Shown here piece after piece: positions 33,164 through 42,014 of a stretch of DNA of 61,598 nt. This DNA comes from an uncultured Hymenobacter sp. (GTDB lineage Bacteria > Bacteroidota > Bacteroidia > Cytophagales > Hymenobacteraceae): contig CAJYVK010000327.1 in the NCBI GenBank assembly GCA_913778455.1, forward strand, positions 1-61,598, in the 5' to 3' direction. The translations under genes and the position numbers were made by a program. The notes under the pieces were generated by a model, which had not been told where the DNA came from, ran no database searches, and saw nothing but the letters and a program-made list of their open reading frames with translations. How positions within the stretch are numbered: position 1 is the stretch's first letter; each line of letters begins with the position of its first letter.

Positions 33164-33604
33164 ATGAAATTCATTTCTTCGCTGGCCCTAGCGGCCGCTT
33201 TGTTCACGGCCGGCGCGGCCCAGGCGCAAACCAAAGTCAAGACCAAAAGCAAGTCGGACGGCGGTACCGAGATTAAAACCAAAGGCGAAGTATCGGCCGT
33301 GACGCTCGACGGTCCCATCAAGCGCGTGGAAACGCTGTCGGGCATCGACATCTTCCCCAAGCCCAATTCTAATAACGTGATGCTCAGCTTCACGCAGCAG
33401 TTTACCAAACCTGGCACGCTGGTGATGACGGATTATAAAAACAAGGTCGTGTACCAGCAGGCCCTCGACCCACAGAACAACACCGGCGAGCCCGTAGATC
33501 TGGGGCACATTCAGGCCGGCACCTACCTGGTAGAGGCCAAAACCGGTAATTACGTGTACTGGAAGAAGGTCCGCATTAAGTATCCTACGGCGACGCGCCG
33601 CTAG
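33164..33604 (+). CDS. Small secreted protein of unknown function
   Basis: 146 residues from ATG 33164 with signal peptide MKFISSLALAAALFTAGAAQ. The mature part starts with a lysine-rich stretch (TKVKTKSKSDGGTEIKTKGE), then a beta-rich domain (IDIFPKPNSNNVMLSFTQQF, TLVMTDYKNKVVYQQAL, LGHIQAGTYLVEAKTG, VYWKKVRIKYP). The last 80 residues resemble in outline the immunoglobulin-like T9SS sorting-domain fold (PNP-like start, L-x-x-G-x-Y-L-V), but the match is not clear enough to call it. A perfect palindrome follows the gene. Confidence 0.65.
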   Translation: MKFISSLALAAALFTAGAAQAQTKVKTKSKSDGGTEIKTKGEVSAVTLDGPIKRVETLSGIDIFPKPNSNNVMLSFTQQFTKPGTLVMTDYKNKVVYQQALDPQNNTGEPVDLGHIQAGTYLVEAKTGNYVYWKKVRIKYPTATRR

Positions 33605-33615
33605 CCTACAGCGCC

Positions 33616-33692
33616 CAGGCTGACGAAAGGAGCACCTTTTCGCGTTAAGAGTCATCGCTCTGACGGGAGAAGGTGCTCCTTTCGTCAGCCTG
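33616..33692. repeat. Perfect 23-bp inverted repeat
   Basis: Arms 33616-33638 (CAGGCTGACGAAAGGAGCAC, then CTT) and 33670-33692 are exact reverse complements with a 31-base loop, between two same-strand genes. The loop has no recognisable motif. It may end transcription of the upstream gene, but no T-run follows. Confidence 0.88.
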
Positions 33693-33742
33693 ACATTTTG
33701 TAGCCTTCTGCCCATCTGCCAGTCCTTATTTTTGCCCCATCT

Positions 33743-34291
33743 ATGAAAATGCTGTCCCTCCTCGCCGCTACCCTCACGCTCACCAGCTTCGCCCCCAAGC
33801 CCAAGCTGACGACCGTGAAGCTGGCGCCCGGTTTATCGGTGGCCATGCCAGTGGGGTTTGCGCCGCTGCCCGACGCGGCCATTGCCGTGAAGTATCCGTC
33901 GCCGCGCAAACCGCTGGCCGTGTACAGCAACCCCAGCGGGCGCGTCGATTACAGCGTTTCGATGCGGCCCACCACCTTCGGACCCGATTATAACGTACTG
34001 CTGCCCATGTACAAAGCCAGCGTGCAGCGCCTCTACACCAAGGTCGATTTTCTGACTCAGGAAGTACGTAAAGTGAACGGCCGCGACATGGTGGCGCTGG
34101 AATTCATTTCGACCATGAACGATAGCCGCCGCGGGGCCAACGCGCTGGCTCCCATTCGCAAATACGAGTACATCGAGTACGCCGTGCAGGGCGAGCAACT
34201 GTACGTATTCTCCTTTTCGGCCCCGGCCGACGAGCAGGCACAATGGCGCCCCGTGGCCCAGGCGGCCCTCGGCGACATCAATCTGAAATAA
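33743..34291 (+). CDS. Secreted protein of unknown function
   Basis: 182 residues with a short hydrophobic leader (KMLSLLAATLTLTSFAP). The rest is a mixed alpha/beta domain: VKLAPGLSVAMPVGFAPLPD, SVSMRPTTFGPDYNVLLPMY, KVNGRDMVALEFISTMND, IRKYEYIEYAVQGEQLYVFS, ending in a helix (QWRPVAQAALGDINL). The order (amphipathic strand, moderate loop, 'Y-x-V-x-x-x-Y-V-F-S-F-S' strand, final helix) resembles DUF1795/PsbP-like folds. This is a weak fold-level suggestion only. A TATTTTTG box is 11 bases upstream of the ATG, an unusual distance for a promoter. Confidence 0.65.
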   Translation: MKMLSLLAATLTLTSFAPKPKLTTVKLAPGLSVAMPVGFAPLPDAAIAVKYPSPRKPLAVYSNPSGRVDYSVSMRPTTFGPDYNVLLPMYKASVQRLYTKVDFLTQEVRKVNGRDMVALEFISTMNDSRRGANALAPIRKYEYIEYAVQGEQLYVFSFSAPADEQAQWRPVAQAALGDINLK

Positions 34292-34342
34292 GCCGCCCGC
34301 CCCTACCCGCTACCTGGGAGCGCTCGTCTCACTCCGCCCGCA

Positions 34343-34798
34343 ATGCCCGCCGCTTCTATCCTCACCGACGAGTTTTTTATGCGCCAGGCTCTGGCTGAGG
34401 CGCAGCGGGCGCGGGCAGCGGGCGAAATTCCGATTGGGGCGGTGGTCGTGCTCGATGGCGTAATCATCGGCCGGGGCTACAACCAAACCGAGTGGCTGCG
34501 CGACGTGACGGCCCACGCCGAGATGCTGGCCATTACGGCCGCCGCCAACTACTTAGGCAATAAGTACCTCACCCATTGCACGCTCTACGTGACGGTCGAG
34601 CCCTGCGTCATGTGCGCCGGAGCCAGCGCCTGGGCGCAGGTGGGCACAGTAGTGTTTGGGGCGGAAGAGCCCAAAACCGGTTACCGCCGCCACGCGCTCG
34701 GCCTGCTCCACCCGCGCACCCGTGTGCGGCCCGGCGTGTGCGCCGACGAGTGCACCGCGCTCATGCAAGCCTTCTTTAAAGATAAACGGAAAATGTAG
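34343..34798 (+). CDS. tadA: tRNA-specific adenosine deaminase
   Basis: 151 residues; converts the wobble adenosine 34 of tRNA-Arg(ACG) to inosine. The zinc-dependent deaminase motifs are HAEMLAI (His and catalytic Glu, about 57) and TVEPCVMCAGAS (P-C-x-x-C, about 88). GYNQTEWLRDVTAHAE and a C-terminal FFKDKRK segment fit bacterial TadA. The last base of the open frame lies in the left arm of a palindromic repeat (34794-34897), which supplies its TAG stop. Confidence 0.95.
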   Translation: MPAASILTDEFFMRQALAEAQRARAAGEIPIGAVVVLDGVIIGRGYNQTEWLRDVTAHAEMLAITAAANYLGNKYLTHCTLYVTVEPCVMCAGASAWAQVGTVVFGAEEPKTGYRRHALGLLHPRTRVRPGVCADECTALMQAFFKDKRKM

Positions 34799-34897
34799 GA
34801 TAGGCTTTAGCTTGCCCCACGGTCGTCCGCGCCAGAAGCAAAGCGGTAGTCTGCCGTACTTCGCAACACCAATGGGCAAGCGAAAGCTTACCCTACA
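34794..34897. repeat. Dispersed palindrome, family B, overlapping the tadA stop
   Basis: Arms 34794-34819 (TGTAGGATAGGCTTTAGCTT, then GCCCCA) and 34873-34897 (TGGGCAAGCGAAAGCTTACC, then CTACA) are imperfect reverse complements (about 21 of 25). A half copy (GGGGGCAAACTGAAGCTTAC) occurs at 41856-41882. Confidence 0.75.
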
Positions 34898-34966
34898 CAA
34901 CCCCTGGCCCCGGTTGGGGGTTATACCTACACCTACCCATCTTTTCACTTTAAAAACGCCCTTATC

Positions 34967-35575
34967 ATGGCTTTTGAACTGCCCAAGCTGCCGTACTCGT
35001 ACGATGCCCTCGAACCGACCTTCGACGCGCAGACCCAGGAAATTCACCACACCAAGCACCACCAGGCTTACGTCACCAACCTCAACGCCGCCGTTGCCGG
35101 CACCGAGTTTGAGAACCAGAGCCTCGAAGAGATTCTGCACAACATTGCCAAGGCCAGCCCGGCCATCCGTAACAACGGCGGCGGCCACTGGAACCACTCG
35201 CTGTGGTGGACCATCCTGAGCCCCAACGGCGGCGGCCAGCCCACCGGCGTGGTAGCCGATAAAATCAACGAGGCTTTCGGCTCGTTCGATAAGTTCAAGG
35301 AAGAGTTCACCAAGGCCGCCACCACGCGCTTTGGCTCTGGCTGGGCGTGGCTGTGCAAGCAAACCGACGGCTCGCTGAGCATCTGCTCGACCCCCAACCA
35401 GGACAACCCGCTGATGCCCGACTCCGGCTGCAAAGGCTTCCCCATCCTGGGCCTCGACGTGTGGGAGCACGCCTACTACCTCAAGTATCAGAACAAGCGC
35501 CCCGATTACATCGCGGCCTTCTTCAACCTCATAAACTGGGATCAAGTTAATAAAAACTACGAAGCGGCTAAGTAG
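34967..35575 (+). CDS. sodA: Superoxide dismutase, Fe/Mn family
   Basis: 202 residues, dismutates superoxide in the cytosol. The metal ligands can be seen in [20 protein letters not shown], the helix [17 protein letters not shown] (first His), [17 protein letters not shown] (second His), and the [19 protein letters not shown] motif (Asp and His). The family does not separate Fe- from Mn-dependent enzymes by these motifs, so the gene symbol is a choice of convenience. A hairpin at 35620-35672 follows. Confidence 0.95.
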   Translation: MAFELPKLPYSYDALEPTFDAQTQEIHHTKHHQAYVTNLNAAVAGTEFENQSLEEILHNIAKASPAIRNNGGGHWNHSLWWTILSPNGGGQPTGVVADKINEAFGSFDKFKEEFTKAATTRFGSGWAWLCKQTDGSLSICSTPNQDNPLMPDSGCKGFPILGLDVWEHAYYLKYQNKRPDYIAAFFNLINWDQVNKNYEAAK

Positions 35576-35619
35576 TAGCTTGTCGTAGCAGCCACTACTC
35601 AGTAAGTGGCTACGCATAG

Positions 35620-35672
35620 CGCCCTCCATCATGCAAAGCTTGTTGTTAGCAAGCCGAGCATGGTGGAGGGCG
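35620..35672 (+). terminator. Hairpin downstream of superoxide dismutase
   Basis: Arms CGCCCTCCATCATGC (35620-35634) and GCATGGTGGAGGGCG (35658-35672) pair at 14 of 15 positions; the loop has a second small stem. A short TTCT run follows. Confidence 0.6.
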
Positions 35673-35702
35673 TTCTATTATCGAAGCTGTTTAGGCAGGC
35701 TT

Positions 35703-35817
35703 CTTCATCAACTCGTCCGTCATGCTGAGCCTGCGAAGCACCTTATCACGTCTGAGTGAATCGCTCTAACCTAATAAGATGCTTCGCAGGCTCAGCATGA
35801 CGGACGAATTGATGAAG
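35703..35817. repeat. Dispersed palindrome, family A, copy 3
   Basis: The longest copy: arms 35703-35746 and 35774-35817 are reverse complements at 42 of 44 positions. The core CCGTCATGCTGAGCCTGCGA and AGCA[CT]CTTAT matches the copies at 467 and 16400. It lies between convergent genes. Confidence 0.92.
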
Positions 35818-35848
35818 TAAAATCCTTTAACTCGCGCCAATAGTGGAC

Positions 35849-38800
35849 TTACTTCACTACCAAACGCAAGACCGACGCCCCAGCGCGCACTACATACACG
35901 CCGGCGGCCAGCCCCTCGTTGGGTAGCGCGGCACTGCCTACCTCGTCGGTAGTGATGGTACGCACCACTTGACCCAAAGCGTTGAGCACCTGCACCGAGC
36001 TGCGGGGGACGGCTCCTACCAGGCGGGTGTCGGCCGTGGCGGGGTTGGGGTACAGGGTCAGTGCACTCGGAATGAGGGACACCACCCGCACTGGTGAGTA
36101 GGCAGCCGTACCGTCGGCATCCACTTGGCGCAGGCGGTAGTAGAGTTGCGTGGCGCGGCTGGGCAGGTGGCTATCGCGGAGCTGGTACGTGTGTGGCAGG
36201 GTGCTGGTGCCGGCGGCGGCTACTCGCCCAATGGGCGCGTAGGTAATGCCATCGAGACTACGCTCCACGTCAAAATAAGCACTATTCAACTCCGTCGCCG
36301 TGCGCCAGTCGAGCAGCACAGCGGCTGGCTGGGCCGTAGCCGTGAAGCCAGCCAGCGCCACGGGCAGCGGGGCTACCACCTGCGCCAGGCCAAACTGACT
36401 GAAACGACTCAGCCCCCAGCGCAGCGCGTAGCCGTCGGCCACGCGGCGGCCGGCACCATTGTCGGCACTTACCGTACCACCATCGCCCGACCAATCGGCC
36501 CCGTTGCTGCTGGACTCAGGACGCTTGACCAGCATAAACTCATTGTCATTCAAGCCGCTGAAGGGGGCCAGGGCCAGCCGGATGGCGTAGTTGCCATCGG
36601 TGGGCTGCGCATCGGGAGTCAGTGTCCAGATGCCGGCACTGTGGATTTTGGTGTAGCGGCGGCTGCTGCCAGGCTCGGCGTAGTTTAAGCCAGCGTCGGT
36701 GCCGGGCTTGGCCCCAAATTTCGCGTCGAGGGTGGCGGGGCCGGTCAGGCCGTTGGTTAGTACTTCAGCTAGGGCATATTGGCTGGCCGTACCCACCGGG
36801 AAGCCATAGGTAGCCGTGCTGCCAACCGGCAAGGCCCGGCGTAGATTGCCAGCCACGTAGCTGGTGGCGGAATAGCCGCCGAGGCTGCTGGCAGTAGGGT
36901 TGAGGTGCTGCCACTGGTAGCTGCCGGTACGCACGAGCCCACTTGTGAGCGTGAGCGTCCCGCTGGTACTCGCATTGCTGAGCAACGTCAGGCCAGCCGC
37001 GTTGCTTACCTCTACGCTCCCGAAGGCACCGTTGCGCACCGTTTGGGGATTAGTGCCAGCGAAAGTGATTACGCTGCCGCTGGACAGATTGGTCGTACCC
37101 GAATTGTCCCAGTTGCCAGCCAGCGTGAGGTGGGCGGCAGCCGTGGCCGTGAAAGTGGCCCCGCTGGCAATGCTCAGATTGTGCGCCTCGGCTCCGCTGC
37201 TGGCCAGTGCGGGCAGCACGGGAACCGAGGCGGCGATGGTCACGTCGGTGGCCGTGGTGGGGATAGTGCCACTGGCCCAGTTGCGGCAGTCGAACCAACT
37301 GCCATCGGCCGCCAGGCCAGCCCCGGTCCACTGCCCCGCCGGGCCGTTGAGCACGGCGTCGGTTACTACCGGAAAGGGGCCGGTATTGGTAATGGGGCCG
37401 CAGCTGGCGGCGTTGGTAGCCAAGCTCACTACCTGGTACTGGGCCGTGGCAGTACTCGTCGGAACGAGGTAGTCGTAGGGACTAGCCGAGACGGTAACCG
37501 TTTCCTGGCTGCCCGTGGTGAGGTTGCGCACCGCCAGTTGCAGCGGGTACTGGGCGGCCGTAACGGGCACCAGCGCGTTGGTATTGGGGTCGAGCAGCGA
37601 GAAGGTAAAGCGCAGCGTGTGCGGTCCCTCGCCGGGGCAGGTGGTGCGGCCGGCGTAGGTGGTCTGGGGCACGAAAGCGAAGCTCCAACCCGTGTTATTA
37701 CTCTGGTTATTCGCTAGCTGCCCGCCTTCGTAGTAGGCACCGCCGGTCACCTTGCTATCACGAATGTAGATGTAGCTGGCGCACACGGTCCCGCTGGGCT
37801 TGGTCCAGGTGAACTGGCTGCCGCTGGTCGAGCTGCGCAGGGTGATGTTCTGCGAGCCCGTGCCCGCCATGCTGACCGTGGCCGCCGCGGCCAGCGCGGT
37901 GGTGCTCCCAGCCTGAAAAATGAACGTCCCCCCCGGCTGTAAGTACAGCTGCTGCGTCACGGTATTATTACCCAGCACGTAAACCGTACCATACAATTGC
38001 AGGGCCGCAAACGTACTGTTATCGTGGATGCCGTGGTCGCCTTCGGGGTTAGTGCGCAGGGTTGCGTATTGCAGCCCGGCCCCGTAAAACCGCCCCTGGA
38101 TGATGAGGCTGCTGCTGTTGTACCGGGTCGTGGTATTGATAAAAATAGTGGAGGTACCCGCGTTCAGAGCGAGGCTACTCGAAGCCCGCCAGGCGAAGTA
38201 CGTAATTTCGAGGGTAGACGCCCCCAGATTGAGGGCACGCGTACCCGTTCCGTTCGACAAAAAGTCCCGGACGCGCACGTACTTATCGTTGGTCGCGAGC
38301 GTACCCTGGAGCAGGTTCAAGCCGTTCGTATCGTTTACCAGGCTCTGCTGCAAGTCGTCGGCCAGGGTAACGGTGGCCCCGGGCGCATTCACAATCACGC
38401 TATTCTGATACAGTTGCCCGGCGCTCGTCAGCTGGCCATTGCCGGCTAGGGTCACGGTACCCAGCAGGTTGAGGGTCATGCTGCCGGTGGGCACCCAGGT
38501 TAGCGAGCCGTACACCGTGAGGTTGCTCAGTACGTCGCCGGCAAAGGTGGGATTATTCGTCACCCCGGCCCAGCTCAGGCTGGCGCACTGGGCTTCCGAT
38601 GCGTTCTGGGTCACGGTCTGATTGCTGGCCGTGAAGGAGTTGGCATCAAACCGTACGTCATCGGCCTGGGTGGGGGCGCAGGCCCCGCCGGGACCGCCAC
38701 TCGTCAGGTCCCAGTGGGCGGGGTCGGTCCAGTTGCCGGTGCCGCCCACCCAGTACAGCGTGCGGGCCACGGGCGCGGTCAGCGCGATGCCGGTATTGCT

Positions 38801-41251
38801 GCCGCCGTCGAAGCTATTGACGGCCCGCCAGGTAGTGCCCCCGGCAAAGGTCGTATTGCGCAGCGTCACGGCTTGCAGGTCAGGGTTGAGCGTCCCCCCA
38901 GCCGGCTTGGTAAACGTGACTGGCTGGCTGGCCGCCCCAATGATGCGGGCACCGCCCACCAGGCCGGCGCTGTTGGCGCAGGCCGCCTCGGCCCGCAGGA
39001 TGCCGGTACTGCTGAAGGTCTGGGTGGTACCCGTCGAGTTGCTACCCAAGTTGTAATCGCGGCCCGCCGCCAGCACCAGTTCGCGGGTATAGGTATTACT
39101 GACTTGAATATCCGCCCGCCCGGCAAAGCTGAGCCGGCCGAAAGTCCCGGCCGAGCCCGTGAGCACGGGCCGGGTAACGGTGGCGCTGGGGTCGGTAAAA
39201 TTGACGATGTTAAACGTTTTCAAGCCCGCTCGCACGTACGTGGGCTGGGCCAGGCTATTCGTTGCGTTATTAGGCCCGATAGACGTTACCACGTTGATGG
39301 TACTGGTCCCGGCGTTGAGCCCAGCCGTGTTGGTAAAGTCGAGCGTGTACAGATTAAAGTACTGAATGGCCTCCGAATAGCGAGCGGTGGGCGTCAGCGT
39401 CACGGTGCTGTTGCCCAGGCTCAGGGTAGCCGGGGTGACACTCCACGGTCCATTCATAGCCGCCCCCGTCGTCCCAATCGAGGCCGTAGAAGCGTAACCC
39501 ACCGTGAGGGCCTGCGCCGCTACGGGCTGGTCGTTGGTCGCCAGCGTGCCCGCCTCCACGTAGAGGCGGCCGTTGAGCGCGAGCAGCGTCGGCGTGGCCG
39601 GGGTCAGCGTCAGGGCGTCTTGCAGGGTGTAGGTGTCGCCCGGGGCCTGCACGTACACGTTGGGCAGCAAGGCCCGGCCCGCCGTGGTAATGGTGTAGGC
39701 GTTATTCCCCTCCGCCCCGTACAAAAACAGGCTGACGGCCGTGAGATTGCTCACGTCTAGCTGGTTCGAGAGCGTGAGCGAGCCGCCAATACCGAGCTGG
39801 CGCTGAGTGACATCACCGGCCGCCGTGCGCAGGGCCACGGGATAGCTCACGGCGCTCCAGTCCATATCCGCGCACGAGGCGTTACCCCCGTCCAGCGTCA
39901 CGGTCTGGTTGCTGGCCGTGAAGGAATTGGCGTCGAATACGACGTTGGTATGCAACGTGGGTAGGCAGGTACTGCCCAGGGCGTTGCCCCCGCTGGTGCT
40001 GGCCCAGTGGGCGGGGTCGTGCCAATTGCCGGTACCCCCTACCCAATAGAGCGTATTCACCGGCAGCGCACTCACAATCAAGTTGGTATTACCACCCCGG
40101 TCGATACCGTTGACTACGGTCAGCGAGCCGCCGCCCGTAAACTGCACGTCCTGCACGGCCAGATAGCTCACGGATTGCCCGCCCCAGCCGCCCGGCCGCG
40201 CGAACACAGCCGCCACGCCCGAGCGGTGCGACTGTAAGTTGGCCAGGCCAGCGCAGCTACCGCTGCTCGCCAGCGTGGCCGAGCCGGCAAACGTAACAGT
40301 TTGCCCAGCGCTGGCCCGCAGCAGCGCGTCGGCTCCCAGGGTCAGGGCCTGGTTGATGGTGGCCGCGCTGGTCAGGTAGGCATTGCCGTTGACAGTCAGG
40401 TTGTCGAACGACGAGTTAGCCACGCTCAGCGCCGTGCTGGCCCCGCGGGCCAGCACCACGTTGTGGTAGGCTACCTGGCTGCTGCTGAAGGAGTAGCCGA
40501 TGGTATTTGCCTGGGCGGGCACGCCTACGTTGATGGTGCTGGTACCCGCGTTGAAGGTCAGGCCCGTGCCCGACAAGGCCCAGGTATTGGCAGGCGAGCG
40601 CAGGTTGATCGTGCTGCTACCCAGATTGATAGACCGCGTAGCATTGGTGTTGCTGCGCAGGCTGTACGTATTCACCGTGACGCTGCCAAAGTTGACCGCC
40701 CCACTGTTGATAATGAGCGTGGGCGTCGAACTGTACTGGTTGACGTTGACGTTGCTGGTAAACGTCCAGGAACCGGCGGCATTGTCGAATTGCAGGTAGC
40801 CGTTAATTGGCACGTTCTGTAAATCAACCGGCTGGCTACTCGACGCCCCCGACAAAAAACTAAACGCGCACACCTGCGTGCCCATGCTCGGCACCAAGTG
40901 CAGTTCGGCGTTGATTTCTACCGTGCCGCCCCCTAGCAGGCGCAGGCCGGTGCGGGTGCTGCCCCGCCAGTCCATACTCCGGCAGGTAACGGTGGCCGGC
41001 AGGTTTACCGTCTGGCTATTGGCCGTGAAGGAATTGGCGTCGAAATACACGTTGTCAACGCTCTGGGGCACCTGGCCGTAGGCCCCGCCCGCGCCGCCGC
41101 TGGCACTGGCCCAGTGGCCTAGGTCGTTCCAGTTGCCGGTGCCGCCTACCCAATAGTAATTCGCCGCGTGGGCCGAGCTGCCGAGTACGAGCAGCCAGAG
41201 TAACAGCCAACAGCGACGAACAAAAAGCTTCGGAGGTAACAATAGATGCAT
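35849..41251 (-). CDS. Giant T9SS-exported surface protein with repeated YWVGGTGNW modules
   Basis: 1800 residues. The signal peptide (CWLLLWLLVLGSSAHA) is followed directly by the first of three long modules that begin YYWVGGTGNWNDLGHWASAS or TLYWVGGTGNWxDPAHW near residues 32, 400 and 830. Each module continues with NVYFDANSFTASNQTVT and a cysteine-containing CxxMDW-type segment, then long serine/threonine/glycine-rich beta-helix-like repeats (LNAGTSTINV, TLAGNGQLTS). A variant (WTGAGLAADGSWFDCRNWAS) begins the last third. The C-terminus is a T9SS type A sorting domain (LTLYPNPATADTRLV ... GVYVVRAGASVLRLVVK). It would be exported across the outer membrane and attached to the surface as an adhesin or matrix protein. 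It is a single-gene unit. Confidence 0.88.
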   Translation of the reverse strand: MHLLLPPKLFVRRCWLLLWLLVLGSSAHAANYYWVGGTGNWNDLGHWASASGGAGGAYGQVPQSVDNVYFDANSFTANSQTVNLPATVTCRSMDWRGSTRTGLRLLGGGTVEINAELHLVPSMGTQVCAFSFLSGASSSQPVDLQNVPINGYLQFDNAAGSWTFTSNVNVNQYSSTPTLIINSGAVNFGSVTVNTYSLRSNTNATRSINLGSSTINLRSPANTWALSGTGLTFNAGTSTINVGVPAQANTIGYSFSSSQVAYHNVVLARGASTALSVANSSFDNLTVNGNAYLTSAATINQALTLGADALLRASAGQTVTFAGSATLASSGSCAGLANLQSHRSGVAAVFARPGGWGGQSVSYLAVQDVQFTGGGSLTVVNGIDRGGNTNLIVSALPVNTLYWVGGTGNWHDPAHWASTSGGNALGSTCLPTLHTNVVFDANSFTASNQTVTLDGGNASCADMDWSAVSYPVALRTAAGDVTQRQLGIGGSLTLSNQLDVSNLTAVSLFLYGAEGNNAYTITTAGRALLPNVYVQAPGDTYTLQDALTLTPATPTLLALNGRLYVEAGTLATNDQPVAAQALTVGYASTASIGTTGAAMNGPWSVTPATLSLGNSTVTLTPTARYSEAIQYFNLYTLDFTNTAGLNAGTSTINVVTSIGPNNATNSLAQPTYVRAGLKTFNIVNFTDPSATVTRPVLTGSAGTFGRLSFAGRADIQVSNTYTRELVLAAGRDYNLGSNSTGTTQTFSSTGILRAEAACANSAGLVGGARIIGAASQPVTFTKPAGGTLNPDLQAVTLRNTTFAGGTTWRAVNSFDGGSNTGIALTAPVARTLYWVGGTGNWTDPAHWDLTSGGPGGACAPTQADDVRFDANSFTASNQTVTQNASEAQCASLSWAGVTNNPTFAGDVLSNLTVYGSLTWVPTGSMTLNLLGTVTLAGNGQLTSAGQLYQNSVIVNAPGATVTLADDLQQSLVNDTNGLNLLQGTLATNDKYVRVRDFLSNGTGTRALNLGASTLEITYFAWRASSSLALNAGTSTIFINTTTRYNSSSLIIQGRFYGAGLQYATLRTNPEGDHGIHDNSTFAALQLYGTVYVLGNNTVTQQLYLQPGGTFIFQAGSTTALAAAATVSMAGTGSQNITLRSSTSGSQFTWTKPSGTVCASYIYIRDSKVTGGAYYEGGQLANNQSNNTGWSFAFVPQTTYAGRTTCPGEGPHTLRFTFSLLDPNTNALVPVTAAQYPLQLAVRNLTTGSQETVTVSASPYDYLVPTSTATAQYQVVSLATNAASCGPITNTGPFPVVTDAVLNGPAGQWTGAGLAADGSWFDCRNWASGTIPTTATDVTIAASVPVLPALASSGAEAHNLSIASGATFTATAAAHLTLAGNWDNSGTTNLSSGSVITFAGTNPQTVRNGAFGSVEVSNAAGLTLLSNASTSGTLTLTSGLVRTGSYQWQHLNPTASSLGGYSATSYVAGNLRRALPVGSTATYGFPVGTASQYALAEVLTNGLTGPATLDAKFGAKPGTDAGLNYAEPGSSRRYTKIHSAGIWTLTPDAQPTDGNYAIRLALAPFSGLNDNEFMLVKRPESSSNGADWSGDGGTVSADNGAGRRVADGYALRWGLSRFSQFGLAQVVAPLPVALAGFTATAQPAAVLLDWRTATELNSAYFDVERSLDGITYAPIGRVAAAGTSTLPHTYQLRDSHLPSRATQLYYRLRQVDADGTAAYSPVRVVSLIPSALTLYPNPATADTRLVGAVPRSSVQVLNALGQVVRTITTDEVGSAALPNEGLAAGVYVVRAGASVLRLVVK

Positions 41252-42014
41252 GCAGAAAAAAGAAAAGGTTAATTAAAAAATAATGCTCTGAGCCAGGCCA
41301 TAGCGCCACGATGCGGTTCAGTTTTAGCCCCGGCTCGCTGGCAAGTGGGCCGCGTGGCAGTTCGTCGCTCGTAGCTTCAGAGCGAGGCCAGTTATATTAT
41401 TCGGCTTGGCTGATGAGGTGCTGGGGTAGCCTGACTAGGGGGCTAACGCGCAAGCTTAGGAGCACCAGTAGCCGTAGCGGCAGCTTCTTGCTCCACCTGC
41501 TAAACTGCTTGCTGGTCCTCCCAAAAAATACTAGCAAAACGCTGATTTTCAGAACATTTTACTAGCACCGAACAAACCTTGCCAGCGTAGCTTCTCGCGC
41601 TCGTGGCAACTGATGCAAGCGAGGTTCTGGCGAGTGACGGGAAGATGCCTGCGGGCGTCAGACCTCTTCCACTAATTATCCAATTTTGCGGACTCAAAGC
41701 GAGCAGTATCGTTGGCAACATCATTAAATACCAGCTTAGTAAATGCCGTAAAGCTAAGCTTGTCAATGCGTGAACTCACAAGGTTTACTTTTTAATATAT
41801 CACCGATACTAGTTCGCTTCATTGCTCGTGCTGCTCACCGGGATGCCACCCTGACGGGGGCAAACTGAAGCTTACCCTACAGGGTGGGGATGCGGCTTTG
41901 CACGTGGTGGGCCAGCATTATCCAATTGTTATTCAGCGCCCGGCTCGCCAACTGAAAACAGTGTAACTTTAGGCGCAAAAGTCCCTTTTCCGAAAATTTA
42001 ACGCTTCGCCTGCC
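41252..42014. other. Intergenic region without a recognisable gene
   Basis: About 760 bases upstream of both divergent neighbours. Short ORFs on either strand (41311-41565, 41500-41766) do not resemble any family and have unusual composition. The right part contains a half copy of palindrome family B (41856-41882). AT content is higher than in the neighbouring genes. It may hold an old gene remnant or regulatory RNA, but I can support neither. Confidence 0.5.
41856..41882. repeat. Half copy of palindrome family B
   Basis: GGGGGCAAACTGAAGCTTAC followed by CCTACAG resembles the right arm of the palindrome at 34873-34897 (TGGGCAAGCGAAAGCTTACC, then CTACA). No complementary left arm was found nearby. 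Confidence 0.55.

Noticed and set aside
36125..40822. Several plus-strand ORFs of 100-350 residues inside the T9SS surface protein
   Set aside because: They are antisense shadows of a repetitive, GC-rich gene with signal peptide, internal modules and sorting domain on the minus strand.
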